This document shows positions 25,067 through 34,099 of a stretch of 64,000 nucleotides of DNA, piece after piece; position 1 is the stretch's first letter; every line of letters starts with the position of its first letter. The notes beneath the pieces are model-generated. The model was not told where the DNA came from, ran no database searches, and worked only from the letters and a program-made list of their open reading frames with translations. The translations under genes and the position numbers were made by a program. The stretch lies in assembly GCA_040220895.1 (NCBI GenBank), contig JAVJVY010000010.1:62001-126000 (forward strand), written 5' to 3'. This DNA comes from UBA11591 sp040220895. Its GTDB lineage: Bacteria; Bacteroidota; Bacteroidia; Flavobacteriales_E; Vicingaceae.

Positions 25067-25624
25067 ATGATTGAACTTCTTGAATGGTCTGCCGTTTCTA
25101 CGGCACTGCTATATGTTTTTCTTGCGGCACGCGGAAAAAGGATGTGCTTTTTATTTGGCCTTCTTAGTTCGGCAGCATTTGTTTATATCTGCGCAAAGGA
25201 TCACCTGTATTTTGATACGGTCATCAATTCCTATTATGTCATAATGTCGGTGGTGGGCTGGTATTCCTGGTCCAACGAAGGTCGCAATCTGAAAGTAAGA
25301 AAACTTAAATCTCGAACCATGGTCCTTTTGGTCACTGGCGGTCTGGCACTTTTTTTAATACTTGGATTCATGGCAGATCAATTTTCTGATGCCAGTCTTT
25401 CTTATGCGGACTCGTTTACAACGGTTTTTGCAATAATTGCCACCTGGATGATGGTGGAACGTTTCCTCCAAAATTGGTTGATCTGGATTGCCGCCGATGC
25501 CATTTCCATTTACATGTATTTTTTAAAAGATCACCCGGCGATTGCCGGTCTGTTTGCCGTTTACACAGTAATGGCCATATACGGTTACTTCGAATGGCGA
25601 AAATTATCGAGAATTCCACAATGA
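25067..25624 (+). CDS. pnuC: PnuC-family nicotinamide riboside (or thiamine) transporter
   Basis: 185 residues with about seven hydrophobic segments. Family residues include F-V-Y-I-C-A-K near 45-50, the Y-Y-V-I-M-S-V-V-G-W-Y-S-W motif around residue 60 and N-W-L-I-W-I-A-A-D-A-I-S-I-Y-M near 140. PnuC proteins are facilitators that rely on intracellular kinases to trap the vitamin. The stop TGA overlaps the start ATG of the kinase gene (ATGA), consistent with nicotinamide riboside uptake and phosphorylation. A TPP riboswitch follows the kinase, so a thiamine (PnuT-like) role is an alternative that must be weighed. Confidence 0.88.
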   Translation: MIELLEWSAVSTALLYVFLAARGKRMCFLFGLLSSAAFVYICAKDHLYFDTVINSYYVIMSVVGWYSWSNEGRNLKVRKLKSRTMVLLVTGGLALFLILGFMADQFSDASLSYADSFTTVFAIIATWMMVERFLQNWLIWIAADAISIYMYFLKDHPAIAGLFAVYTVMAIYGYFEWRKLSRIPQ

Positions 25625-26124
25625 GAATAGCCATTACCGGGCCTGAATCAACGGGTAAGACTACCCTTGCAACAGCATTATCGCTTGAATTGGGACTTCC
25701 CTTAAGCAATGAGTATGCCCGATTATTTCTTGAAATAAACGATGGTACTTACACAGAACCTGATCTGGTTTTTATGGCTAAAGAGCAATACCTGTTAAAT
25801 GATAAATTGGATACCGGTTGTGGAATTATCGCTGACACCGAAATGATGGTATTTGTTGTTTGGAGTCAGGTAAAATACGGTCGATGCAGCGAAAAGATCA
25901 TTGAATTATTTAAAGGTCAGCGATTTGATCATTATTTACTATGTTATCCGGATTTACCGTGGGAAAACGATATGCTGCGCGAGTCGCCCCTATTTGAAGA
26001 CAGAATCGCACTTTTTAACGAGTACCGATCGCAATTTGAAAAAGCCCGTATTCCTTACCGCGTCGTTAAGGGTAATGGGTCAAAAAGATTAGCGAATGCG
26101 CTCACTGCAATCAGCCACCACTAA
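25621..26124 (+). CDS. NadR-like ribosylnicotinamide kinase-type ATPase
   Basis: 167 residues from ATG 25621; a much longer open frame upstream is the overlap with pnuC. A P-loop G-P-E-S-T-G-K-T-T sits at residues 7-15, followed by N-E-Y-A-R and D-T-E-M-M as in the NadR kinase domain. It has no N-terminal nucleotidyltransferase HxGH domain, so it is only the kinase half of NadR. The expected reaction is phosphorylation of nicotinamide riboside to NMN. Translational coupling with pnuC (ATGA) fits a trap-and-import pair. Confidence 0.85.
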   Translation: MRIAITGPESTGKTTLATALSLELGLPLSNEYARLFLEINDGTYTEPDLVFMAKEQYLLNDKLDTGCGIIADTEMMVFVVWSQVKYGRCSEKIIELFKGQRFDHYLLCYPDLPWENDMLRESPLFEDRIALFNEYRSQFEKARIPYRVVKGNGSKRLANALTAISHH

Positions 26125-26135
26125 ACAATATTAAC

Positions 26136-26143
26136 TACCTTTG
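26136..26143 (+). promoter_or_regulatory. -7 element of the riboswitch-led transcript
   Basis: TACCTTTG matches TAnnTTTG exactly. A start about 6 nt on places the first transcribed base at the beginning of the TPP aptamer. Confidence 0.6.
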
Positions 26144-26148
26144 AGCCA

Positions 26149-26222
26149 ACTGGGGTGCCTTGTCTGATAGGCTGAGATCATACCCATTGAACCTGGGCGG
26201 GTAATGCCGTCAAGGAAGCAGT
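26149..26222 (+). promoter_or_regulatory. TPP riboswitch (THI element)
   Basis: The conserved core is plain: GGGGTGCC at 26152-26159, GGCTGAGAT with ATACCC next, GAACCTG, then GGGTAATGCCG and CAAGGAAG. P1 forms from ACTG and CAGT at the two ends. A C-rich run (CCCCCC near 26230) just before the start codon could pair with GGGG of the aptamer and so act as the expression switch, probably at translation. It controls the TonB-dependent receptor gene at 26249. Confidence 0.93.
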
Positions 26223-26248
26223 GATTTGGCCCCCCGAAAATTTATTGC

Positions 26249-28591
26249 ATGAGATTTATACCGGCATTCCTTGTCATGGTTTTACCATCGCTATTGTATG
26301 GTCAGACAAGCGTAAAAGGAGTAGTGAAAGATCACAATGGCAGCTATTTACCTGGCGCCAGCATAGTTGTGCCGAATTCAACCAAAGGCACAGTTTCTGA
26401 CACCGAAGGAAAATTTTATTTAGCCAAGATTCCCGGTGAAGATCCGATCGTCGTTATTTCGTATTTAGGATTCAAAGAACAACGCCTGGAACTTAAACCT
26501 TCCATGGTCAATGAGCTGACAGTGGTATTGGAAGAAGAGGCCTTTTTATCTGATGCCCTGATCGTAACAGCCATACGAGCAGATAATTTCGCTCCCGTTA
26601 CGCATGTCAATGTGGACAAAGACAAAATTGCCGAATTAAATACGGGAAGAGATGTGCCTTATATACTGAGTCAAACACCCTCACTGGTTACCAGCAGCGA
26701 CGCAGGAGCAGGGGTGGGATATTCGGCTTTGCGCATCAGAGGCATTGACCAGGCCAGTATCAATGTCACTATTAACGGCATTGCACTGAACGATGCCGAA
26801 AGTCAAAATGTTTATTGGGTTAACCTACCTGATTTTTCTTCGAATTTATCGAGTGTGCAGTTACAGCGAGGAGTTGGAAGTTCTACCAATGGTCCTGCTT
26901 CTTTTGGCGCAAGTATCAACATGCTCACAGATGTAATAAAGCAGGAAGCCTATGCTGGGATAGATTATTCATACGGCTCTTTTAACACCATGAAGACCAC
27001 CTTATTGTTTGGAACCGGTTTGATGAATGGTCACTGGACTGTGGATGGAAGATTAAGCGGAATAACATCAGAGGGCTATATTGACCGCGCGAGTTCTGAG
27101 TTGTTTTCTTATTATTTATCAACGTCATATGTTAGTGGTAAAACATCGTTAAAGTTATTGAGTTTTGGTGGTCGGGAAGAGACTTATCAAGCATGGTATG
27201 GTGTAGATGCAGAAACGCTTAAAAATAACAGGACCATGAATTTTGCGGGAGCCATTTACAACGACGATGGAAACATTTCCTCGTACTATAAGAATGAAGT
27301 GGACCATTATTCTCAAGACCACTTGCAATTGCATTTGAATCATCAACTGAATGAACGCTGGTTGCTGCAAACAGCAATGCATTACACATACGGAAGAGGG
27401 TATTTCGAGCAATACAGGCAGAATGATCAATTATCGCCTTACCCGCTGACAGCCGCCGAACTTGTTGACACTGGCATCACCACTTCGGATGTGGTAATAA
27501 GACCGTGGCTTGACAACCATTATGGAGGAATGACCTTTAATGCTGTCTTTGAAACTAGAGAACGAACTTTTATTGTGGGTGGTGCGGCCAATGCCTACAG
27601 CGGCCAGCATTTTGGAAGATTGATGTGGACCAGACAAACCGATGGCTTGGATCTGAATAGAGAATTTTACCGAAACAACGGCTACAAAGTTGATGTGAAC
27701 TCATACCTGAAATTCCGTCAGAATCTTGGAGAAAAACTACAGGTATATGCGGACATTCAATATAGACACATAGAATACAACATACTTGGAACAGATGATT
27801 TTTTTGGCAATCTTGACCTAGATAGGACGTACAATTTTTTCAATCCAAAACTGGGAATTACTTTTGCCTTGAACGGTCAAAGCCAACTTTATTCAAGTAC
27901 AGGGGCCTCAAACCGAGAGCCCAGTCGAAACGACCTCTTATTCTCTGACAATTTCTCGGCAACTCCCGAACGATTGTGGAATCAGGAGTTGGGTTATCGG
28001 TTTAACGGCAAAGGATTGAGTCTTTCAGGGAATGTTTTTTACATGCACTACCTTGACCAACTAGTGCCAACCGGAGCTTTAAATGATGTTGGCGAGGCAA
28101 TCAGAGAAAATGTGGGCAGAAGCTACCGTCTGGGCATTGAACTTTCTGCCTCGGTTGACATTACCCCCTGGCTTCGTTGGATGCCAAACCTCACGTTATC
28201 GGAAAACCGAAACATTGATTACCTGACCAACACCGTTTCAGGAAGTTCAGAAGACACACCCATCGCCTATTCACCGTCAATCATTTCAAACAATGCATTG
28301 CAGGCTCAATTGAATAAATCTTTCAGGATCAACATGTATTCTTCCTATGTCGACAATCAGAATCTAAGTAACACCGGCGGGGATTTTACCATTCCATCGT
28401 ACCATTTTCATGATGTAAAACTGGAATATCATCCACAGATAAGTGCATTTTCTTCCTTCAGGTTATACCTAATGGTATACAATATACTGGATGAACAATA
28501 CCTCTCTTATGGATATGTGTATTATGGAGATGCCTATTTCTTCCCTCAGGCGGGTCGAAATTTTATGGCGGGAATCAGCTTTGAATTTTGA
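26249..28591 (+). CDS. TonB-dependent outer-membrane receptor, TPP-controlled
   Basis: 780 residues. Signal peptide to about residue 18, carboxypeptidase-regulatory-like domain about 20-95 (V-K-G-V-V-K-D, L-P-G-A-S-I-V-V), plug domain from about 105 (D-V-P-Y-I-L-S-Q-T-P, R-I-R-G-I-D-Q-A-S-I) and a 22-strand-type beta-barrel ending in an aromatic residue (S-F-E-F). It should import a ligand with energy from TonB. The TPP riboswitch 27 bp before the start indicates thiamine or a thiamine precursor as the ligand; that is inference from regulation, not from the sequence of the barrel. Confidence 0.93.
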   Translation: MRFIPAFLVMVLPSLLYGQTSVKGVVKDHNGSYLPGASIVVPNSTKGTVSDTEGKFYLAKIPGEDPIVVISYLGFKEQRLELKPSMVNELTVVLEEEAFLSDALIVTAIRADNFAPVTHVNVDKDKIAELNTGRDVPYILSQTPSLVTSSDAGAGVGYSALRIRGIDQASINVTINGIALNDAESQNVYWVNLPDFSSNLSSVQLQRGVGSSTNGPASFGASINMLTDVIKQEAYAGIDYSYGSFNTMKTTLLFGTGLMNGHWTVDGRLSGITSEGYIDRASSELFSYYLSTSYVSGKTSLKLLSFGGREETYQAWYGVDAETLKNNRTMNFAGAIYNDDGNISSYYKNEVDHYSQDHLQLHLNHQLNERWLLQTAMHYTYGRGYFEQYRQNDQLSPYPLTAAELVDTGITTSDVVIRPWLDNHYGGMTFNAVFETRERTFIVGGAANAYSGQHFGRLMWTRQTDGLDLNREFYRNNGYKVDVNSYLKFRQNLGEKLQVYADIQYRHIEYNILGTDDFFGNLDLDRTYNFFNPKLGITFALNGQSQLYSSTGASNREPSRNDLLFSDNFSATPERLWNQELGYRFNGKGLSLSGNVFYMHYLDQLVPTGALNDVGEAIRENVGRSYRLGIELSASVDITPWLRWMPNLTLSENRNIDYLTNTVSGSSEDTPIAYSPSIISNNALQAQLNKSFRINMYSSYVDNQNLSNTGGDFTIPSYHFHDVKLEYHPQISAFSSFRLYLMVYNILDEQYLSYGYVYYGDAYFFPQAGRNFMAGISFEF

Positions 28592-29185
28592 TTAATCGCA
28601 GTCGCAGGTCTTGGAAAACTTAATGTCGGTGTAAGGAAACATTTTCATCAGTCGCTTCTTTTCCTTTTCGTTAATCTGAACTACCCTAAGGTCTAATTTT
28701 TTCAATGAGCTCATTTGGCGAATTTCTTCGGGAAATTCCTTGATCGGATTATCCCAAAGATCAAACTCCTCCATTTTTTTAAGCTTGCCCATTTCGGGTG
28801 AGATAAGGTATAGGTCGTTCCGGCTCATGCCCAGAAACTTCAAATTCTCGAGTCGGGCGATTTCATCTGGAATTTTGGTGATCTTGTTTCTTCCAAGTTG
28901 CAGGTATTGCAGGTTGACAAGCTTGGTCACCTCGATCGGAAAATCTCTCAATTCATTTTTTGACAGGTCCAGGTATTGTAAATTGACAAGCCGATTGATC
29001 TCCAAATCGACGCCGTAAAGTTTATTTCCACTCAAATCCAGTTTAACAACAGATTGAGGATCTACCAGTGCTTCTTCCATGGTTTTTGGACCTTTCATTT
29101 TTTCTAATTCCGCAAGGTCTTTCAACTGAGCCAAGGCCTGGAAATTGACCGAAAGAACCATAAAAAGGGCAATGAAGTACTTCAT
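28592..29185 (-). CDS. Secreted leucine-rich-repeat protein
   Basis: 197 residues. A signal peptide ends near A-L-A-Q. From about residue 45 to 170 come five or six LRRs spaced about 23 residues (L-D-L-S-G-N-K-L, L-Q-Y-L-D-L-S-K-N-E-L, L-Q-Y-L-Q-L-G-R-N-K-I). The tail ends in C-D-C-D. A protein-binding role in the periplasm is likely; the partner is unknown. It overlaps ribF by 4 bp (ATGA) and ends base-to-base with the convergent receptor gene. Confidence 0.85.
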   Translation of the reverse strand: MKYFIALFMVLSVNFQALAQLKDLAELEKMKGPKTMEEALVDPQSVVKLDLSGNKLYGVDLEINRLVNLQYLDLSKNELRDFPIEVTKLVNLQYLQLGRNKITKIPDEIARLENLKFLGMSRNDLYLISPEMGKLKKMEEFDLWDNPIKEFPEEIRQMSSLKKLDLRVVQINEKEKKRLMKMFPYTDIKFSKTCDCD

Positions 29186-30117
29186 TTTAAAATGGATAAT
29201 GCGATTTCTTTGTCTTTGTTCAATTGTTCTTCAAGGGATTTGAGATCATCGAATTTCTTTTCGTCTCTGATTCGTTCAATTAGCTCTACCTGAATGGTTT
29301 CGTTGTAAATTTCCTTATTAAAGTCGAAGATATGGACCTCTATGGAAAAATCTTTTCCTGGCAGGGTAGGTCGCCGGCCAATGTTTAACATTCCCTTCAT
29401 CAAGATCCCTCTATTTTCAACATGAACGGCGTAAACGCCATTTTTAGGAATCAATTTGTGCTTTTCTTCGATGTAAATATTGGCTGTTGGAAAATTCATT
29501 GACCTTCCGATGCGATCTCCTTCCACCACCGTTCCCCTCATAAAGTAATGGTATCCCAGGAAGCGGTTGGCTAGTGTCACGTTTCCTTCCAGCAGGGCAT
29601 TTCTGATTTTGGTCGAACTTATACTTACCTTCTTGATGTCGGCTGCCGGAATTTCTTCGACTTCAAAATTATGTTTCAAACCTTGCTCCCTAAGTTGATC
29701 CAAGGACCCTGAGCGGTCGTGCCCAAAATGATGGTCATACCCGATTACGACTTTGTGCGTTTTGATTCGGTCGATAATGATGTCTTTAATAAATTGCTCT
29801 GCAGACATTTCTGAGAATCCCTTGTCAAAAGGGTGAAGAATAAGGTGTTGCAATCCCGAACGTTTCAACAGACTTATTTTCTCATCCAGTGAGTTGAGTA
29901 GCTGTATATTTTTGTCCTGGGGTTCAAGGACCATTCGTGGGTGGGGAAAAAAGCTTAATAAAACAGATTCGCCGGCAATTTCTTGTGCGGCTTCTTCAAC
30001 ACTCTTCAGAATCTTTTGATGACCCAGATGGACGCCATCAAAGGTACCAATGGTAAGTACGGGATTCAAGGCCCCATAGAACTCGTCTAAGTGCCTGTAA
30101 ACCTTTAAATTACGCAT
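29182..30117 (-). CDS. ribF: Bifunctional riboflavin kinase / FAD synthetase
   Basis: 311 residues, the usual size for RibF. The N-terminal FMN adenylyltransferase half has T-I-G-T-F-D-G-V-H-L-G-H (22-33); the C-terminal riboflavin kinase half starts near 182 with G-R-S-M-N-F-P-T-A-N-I. It turns riboflavin into FMN and FAD. It is upstream of, and translationally coupled to, the LRR protein gene. A -7 box lies 52 bp before its start, back to back with the atpD promoter. Confidence 0.96.
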   Translation of the reverse strand: MRNLKVYRHLDEFYGALNPVLTIGTFDGVHLGHQKILKSVEEAAQEIAGESVLLSFFPHPRMVLEPQDKNIQLLNSLDEKISLLKRSGLQHLILHPFDKGFSEMSAEQFIKDIIIDRIKTHKVVIGYDHHFGHDRSGSLDQLREQGLKHNFEVEEIPAADIKKVSISSTKIRNALLEGNVTLANRFLGYHYFMRGTVVEGDRIGRSMNFPTANIYIEEKHKLIPKNGVYAVHVENRGILMKGMLNIGRRPTLPGKDFSIEVHIFDFNKEIYNETIQVELIERIRDEKKFDDLKSLEEQLNKDKEIALSILK

Positions 30118-30168
30118 TTATTATTGAATGTTAAACCTACTATTTACAAGTGCTGCCTTGTCTGCTAT

Positions 30169-30176
30169 CAAAAGTA
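30169..30176 (-). promoter_or_regulatory. -7 element of ribF
   Basis: TACTTTTG on the minus strand matches TAnnTTTG; the leader would be about 45 nt. Confidence 0.5.
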
Positions 30177-30222
30177 GAAAAATAAAATCACGATTGCCTT
30201 TTCCCATAACGATTTATTGTGC

Positions 30223-30230
30223 TATTTTTG
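30223..30230 (+). promoter_or_regulatory. -7 element of atpD
   Basis: TATTTTTG matches TAnnTTTG exactly, with TTTT 20 bp upstream in the -33 position. The leader would be about 45 nt. Confidence 0.55.
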
Positions 30231-30282
30231 CACTCGATTTTTCAAAAGCCTTCGGTAAGAACACTATCAAAATCAACAAGAT

Positions 30283-31791
30283 ATGTCCAATTTAACAGGA
30301 AAGATTACTCAAATCATTGGCCCGGTGATCGACGTCAGTTTTGATCAGGAGGGTTCAGAATTGCCCAACATCATGGATGCCCTCGAGATCACTACTGATC
30401 AAGGAAATAAGATTGTCATTGAATGTCAACAGCACGTTGGTGAGGACACGATTCGTACAATTTCCATGGATGCCACTGACGGTTTGAGAAGAGGAATGAC
30501 AGTTGTGAATACCGGAGCACCAATTAAAATGCCCGTTGGAGAAGACATTAATGGAAGGCTTTTTAACGTGGTTGGCGATCCCATTGATGGGATGAAGGCC
30601 ATTGACAAGACCAATGGAAGACAGATTCACGCAGATCCACCATTGTTCGAAAACCTTTCAACAGCGACTGAAGTACTTTTAACGGGCATTAAAGTAATTG
30701 ACCTGATCGAGCCTTATGCCAAAGGTGGTAAGATTGGATTGTTTGGTGGAGCCGGTGTCGGTAAAACAGTATTGATTCAGGAATTGATAAATAACATTGC
30801 GAAAGGCCATGGAGGACTGTCGGTTTTTGCCGGTGTAGGAGAAAGGACGCGTGAAGGAAATGACCTTCTTCGAGAAATGATCGAGGCAGACATCATCAAG
30901 TACGGTGATGAATTCAAAAAATCAATGGAAGAAGGTGGATGGGATCTTTCAAAGGTGAACGCCGAAGAATTAAAAGAGAGCAAGGCGACCTTCGTCTTTG
31001 GCCAGATGAATGAGCCTCCCGGTGCACGTGCAAGAGTTGCACTTTCAGGATTGACACTTGCCGAGTATTATCGCGACGGAGAAGGCGATGGTCAGGGAAA
31101 AGATATTTTATTCTTCATCGACAATATATTCCGTTTCACCCAAGCGGGTTCTGAGGTTTCGGCCTTACTTGGCAGGATGCCTTCGGCCGTTGGATACCAG
31201 CCTACATTGGCTTCCGAGATGGGTGTGATGCAAGAGCGTATTACCTCTACAAAATCAGGTTCCATTACCTCTGTTCAGGCAGTTTACGTGCCTGCAGATG
31301 ACTTGACGGATCCGGCACCGGCAACGACCTTTGCCCACCTGGATGCCACTACGGTTTTGTCCAGAAAAATAGCCGAGCTTGGAATTTACCCGGCGGTTGA
31401 CCCACTTGATTCAACATCGAGAATACTTACTCAGGACATTGTCGGTGAGGAACATTACCGCTGTGCCCAGGACGTTAAGGAGCTTCTGCAGCGCTACAAA
31501 GAGCTACAAGATATTATTGCGATTCTGGGTATGGATGAACTTTCTGACGAAGATAAATTGGTAGTGCACCGGGCTAGACGTGTTCAACGATTCTTGTCAC
31601 AGCCTTTCCACGTTGCCGAAGCTTTTACCGGTTTAAAAGGAGTACTTGTTCCAATCGAAGAAACAATCAAAGGCTTTAACATGATCATGAACGGAGAAGT
31701 GGATAAGTATCCGGAGTCAGCGTTTAACTTGGTTGGGAACATCGAAGAAGCCATTGAGAAAGGAGAAAAATTACTTCGCGAATCGAAATAG
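30283..31791 (+). CDS. atpD: F1F0-ATP synthase subunit beta
   Basis: 502 residues. P-loop G-G-A-G-V-G-K-T at 155-162, Walker B followed by F-F-I-D-N-I-F-R, and the beta-subunit signature S-A-L-L-G-R-M-P-S-A-V-G-Y-Q-P. This is the catalytic subunit of the F1 sector on the cytoplasmic face. The epsilon gene follows after 5 bp. The other atp genes are not in the window; a separate atpD-atpC pair is usual in Bacteroidota. Confidence 0.98.
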   Translation: MSNLTGKITQIIGPVIDVSFDQEGSELPNIMDALEITTDQGNKIVIECQQHVGEDTIRTISMDATDGLRRGMTVVNTGAPIKMPVGEDINGRLFNVVGDPIDGMKAIDKTNGRQIHADPPLFENLSTATEVLLTGIKVIDLIEPYAKGGKIGLFGGAGVGKTVLIQELINNIAKGHGGLSVFAGVGERTREGNDLLREMIEADIIKYGDEFKKSMEEGGWDLSKVNAEELKESKATFVFGQMNEPPGARARVALSGLTLAEYYRDGEGDGQGKDILFFIDNIFRFTQAGSEVSALLGRMPSAVGYQPTLASEMGVMQERITSTKSGSITSVQAVYVPADDLTDPAPATTFAHLDATTVLSRKIAELGIYPAVDPLDSTSRILTQDIVGEEHYRCAQDVKELLQRYKELQDIIAILGMDELSDEDKLVVHRARRVQRFLSQPFHVAEAFTGLKGVLVPIEETIKGFNMIMNGEVDKYPESAFNLVGNIEEAIEKGEKLLRESK

Positions 31792-31796
31792 TACCA

Positions 31797-32090
31797 ATGC
31801 ACCTGGAAATAGTTACACCCGATAAGAGCTTGTTCAAAGGAGAAGTAGATTATGTCTACTGTCCAGGAGCGCATGGGTCATTCGGAATTTTAAATAATCA
31901 CGCACCCATCATTGCCACCCTAAAAAAGGGAGAGGTCAAGGTCAAAATTGCTGAAGAAAATGCGCTTCGATTCGACAATGAGATCGGTAAATTGGTGCAC
32001 GATAATGAGGTAGGTGCAGAGGTCAGGTTCAGCATAGATGGAGGCGTGGTTGAGGTGCTCAACAATAAGGTCATAGTTTTAGCAGAGTAA
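31797..32090 (+). CDS. atpC: F1F0-ATP synthase subunit epsilon (short form)
   Basis: 97 residues, the N-terminal beta-sandwich only. Conserved parts are T-P-D-K-S-L-F-K-G-E-V, P-G-A-H-G-S-F-G-I-L-N-N-H-A-P and the closing G-G-V-V-E-V-L-N-N-K-V. The C-terminal helical hairpin, which in E. coli inhibits ATP hydrolysis, is absent, as in other Bacteroidota. A stretch of about 15 residues before the last strands is longer than usual. It joins the central stalk of F1. Confidence 0.93.
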   Translation: MHLEIVTPDKSLFKGEVDYVYCPGAHGSFGILNNHAPIIATLKKGEVKVKIAEENALRFDNEIGKLVHDNEVGAEVRFSIDGGVVEVLNNKVIVLAE

Positions 32091-32099
32091 CTCTCTGAA

Positions 32100-32426
32100 T
32101 CATTTCAATTTCTTGTTTTGTTTGTGGCGTTCCGAGTCACGGTTCGTCTTTTTTTCGAGGTTATTTTTAAAGGCCTTTTCCAGATCGACGTCGCATTGGT
32201 TGGAAATGCATACAAGAACGAATAGCACATCGGCTAATTCTTCTTCCATTTTTACATCATGGTCACTCGATTTAAATGACTGCTCGCCGTAAGTGCGCGT
32301 CATTATTCTGGCAAGTTCACCGACTTCCTCCATCAGCAGCCCCAGATTTGTCAATTCACTGAAATAGCGAACGCCATGCCTTTTTATCCATTGATCCACG
32401 CTGTCCTGTAATGCTGATAATTCCAT
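32100..32426 (-). CDS. MazG-like nucleotide pyrophosphohydrolase
   Basis: 108 residues of all-helical type. Metal-binding residues are seen as M-E-E-V-G-E and E-E-E-L-A-D-V-L-F, the ExxE and ExxD pair of the MazG/all-alpha NTP pyrophosphatase fold. It is expected to hydrolyse non-canonical or damaged NTPs to NMPs. It begins one base into the stop of dtd (overlap of 1 bp), forming a small operon of housekeeping-repair enzymes. Confidence 0.85.
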   Translation of the reverse strand: MELSALQDSVDQWIKRHGVRYFSELTNLGLLMEEVGELARIMTRTYGEQSFKSSDHDVKMEEELADVLFVLVCISNQCDVDLEKAFKNNLEKKTNRDSERHKQNKKLK

Positions 32427-32878
32427 TATTCCTTGATTTTACTGTCCATCAAAATGGTAACCGGTCCGTCGTTGACCAGTGATACTTTCATGGTGGCGCC
32501 AAAGACCCCGGTTTGAACTTCTTTGTTTAGTTGGCGCTCAAGTTCCCCAATAAAGAAGTTGTATATGGGCACGGCCTTATCGGGCCTGGCAGCGCGTATG
32601 AACGATGGCCTATTCCCCTTTTTCGTTTGTGCGTGCAATGTAAATTGGCTGACGACCAGAATGCCTCCTTGCGCCTCAATGACGTTGTGGTTCATCTTAC
32701 CCGCTTGATCGGAAAAGATCCTTATCTCCACAATTTTTTTACTGAGCCAAGTTGCGTCTTCATTGGTATCGGAAGACTCGATACCAACAAGCAAGAGCAA
32801 TCCCTTCTCTATACTTCCCGTTATTTTTTCATCCACAGAAACGTTGCAAGCTTCTGTTCGCTGGATGACTACCCTCAT
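32426..32878 (-). CDS. dtd: D-aminoacyl-tRNA deacylase
   Basis: 150 residues, standard length. The two active-site motifs are present: S-Q-F-T-L near residue 77 and the Gly-cisPro motif G-P-V-T-I near 139. The enzyme removes D-amino acids (and glycine from tRNA-Ala) mischarged on tRNAs. Its start overlaps the stop of the upstream SPOR gene by 4 bp (ATGA). Confidence 0.96.
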   Translation of the reverse strand: MRVVIQRTEACNVSVDEKITGSIEKGLLLLVGIESSDTNEDATWLSKKIVEIRIFSDQAGKMNHNVIEAQGGILVVSQFTLHAQTKKGNRPSFIRAARPDKAVPIYNFFIGELERQLNKEVQTGVFGATMKVSLVNDGPVTILMDSKIKE

Positions 32879-34020
32879 TGATCTTCTGATTTCTGTTTTT
32901 CCTGGTAGGCCTTTGCCTGCTTTACCGATATTTTTCGGTCGTAATTGTAAGCGACTACAAAGGCGTCAGTGATGGCAATTTTCTCTAGCTCCGCTTTATA
33001 AGTGGAGGCTTCTTCATAGGTGTCAAAATGTCCCACGCTTAACAGGGTCAGGTCTTCTTCTTCATTTTCAATAATGCCGTCTATTTTTACATATTTCTGG
33101 GCCATTTCCATAGGTATGGAATCCCTGAACGCGCCTATTTGCAGTCGGTAATGAATTTTACCACGAATGCTTGGCTTTATTGAAACGTTGTTAACGGTAA
33201 TGATTCGATCGTGAAATTGCCTTTCCTTGTTGACGTCCACAATGAATGCATCCTTGTAACCGCTTTCCTGCAACACCCGTAACAAGGTTTCGCATTGATG
33301 TCGAAAAGCAAAACTCCCAACAACGTAGCGCACTTTTCCCTCACGGTCAATGAAAGCATCGACGTTTTTGATGTCGTCAAAATCTCCGATAGGAACAAAT
33401 TTCGAAAAGGAACCAACTTGTACTCCCCAAAGAGGTGAAGGTGTCGAATATTCCTGACTTTGAGTCACGATCTTGGCGTTTACAATGGCATATGGATCCC
33501 TGATCGGCGGCTCCGGGGAGCTGTTCACCTCATCAACAACAACGTTTTTTTGCAAGGTGTAGCATGCGTTGACCCAAAATTCTGCATCTCGAATATAAGC
33601 CCCTCCGATTCGGCCAATAAGTTGCCTGAATTTTTGATTTGATGCCGCAGCTTCATCGCAGCGATGATTCTGAGCAAAGGCCACTGCAAGGAAATAATAA
33701 AGGTGAATCGAGGCATTGCGTTCAGACGCGCTTTCGGCATCGTAATGATCAGACACACCTTTCTCTGCTTTTATAAGATATTCAATACTCTTTGGACCAT
33801 CCGGGTTATAGTCTGTATAGCAGGCACCTATTAGGTACAGTATATTGGCATTGGTGGGATCCTCTTTTTCCAATTGAAGCAACACAGGAAGTGCTTCATC
33901 TGGTTTAAAGTTATACAACAGGTCCTTGGCCTGGTTAAATCTTAGGGCAAAATCACTGTTTTGAGCGGTGATATGACCAAGAAAGGCGAATACTAGGGTG
34001 AACAGTGTAAATAGCCTCAT
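32875..34020 (-). CDS. TPR protein with two SPOR-like domains
   Basis: 381 residues. Signal peptide ending near I-T-A-Q, then TPR-like helices about 25-160 (A-L-P-V-L-L-Q-L-E, I-L-Y-L-I-G-A-C-Y). Two SPOR-like repeats follow: about 197-265 (W-G-V-Q-V-G-S-F, V-R-Y-V-V-G-S-F) and about 290-365 (Y-R-L-Q-I-G-A-F, L-L-S-V-G-H-F). SPOR domains bind denuded peptidoglycan at division sites. It is a tandem paralogue of the next gene upstream and is translationally linked to dtd. Confidence 0.78.
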   Translation of the reverse strand: MRLFTLFTLVFAFLGHITAQNSDFALRFNQAKDLLYNFKPDEALPVLLQLEKEDPTNANILYLIGACYTDYNPDGPKSIEYLIKAEKGVSDHYDAESASERNASIHLYYFLAVAFAQNHRCDEAAASNQKFRQLIGRIGGAYIRDAEFWVNACYTLQKNVVVDEVNSSPEPPIRDPYAIVNAKIVTQSQEYSTPSPLWGVQVGSFSKFVPIGDFDDIKNVDAFIDREGKVRYVVGSFAFRHQCETLLRVLQESGYKDAFIVDVNKERQFHDRIITVNNVSIKPSIRGKIHYRLQIGAFRDSIPMEMAQKYVKIDGIIENEEEDLTLLSVGHFDTYEEASTYKAELEKIAITDAFVVAYNYDRKISVKQAKAYQEKQKSEDQ

Positions 34021-34099
34021 ATGCCTTCAAAGTTAACCTGAGGCATCCACCAAAGTCCTGCAGCTAGAAGGAATTATTCAATTGCAGGTGTTGATAAAG

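Noticed and set aside
25474..25620. N-terminal extension of the NadR-like kinase
   Set aside because: It is the pnuC coding region in another frame; the P-loop start at 25621 fits family length.
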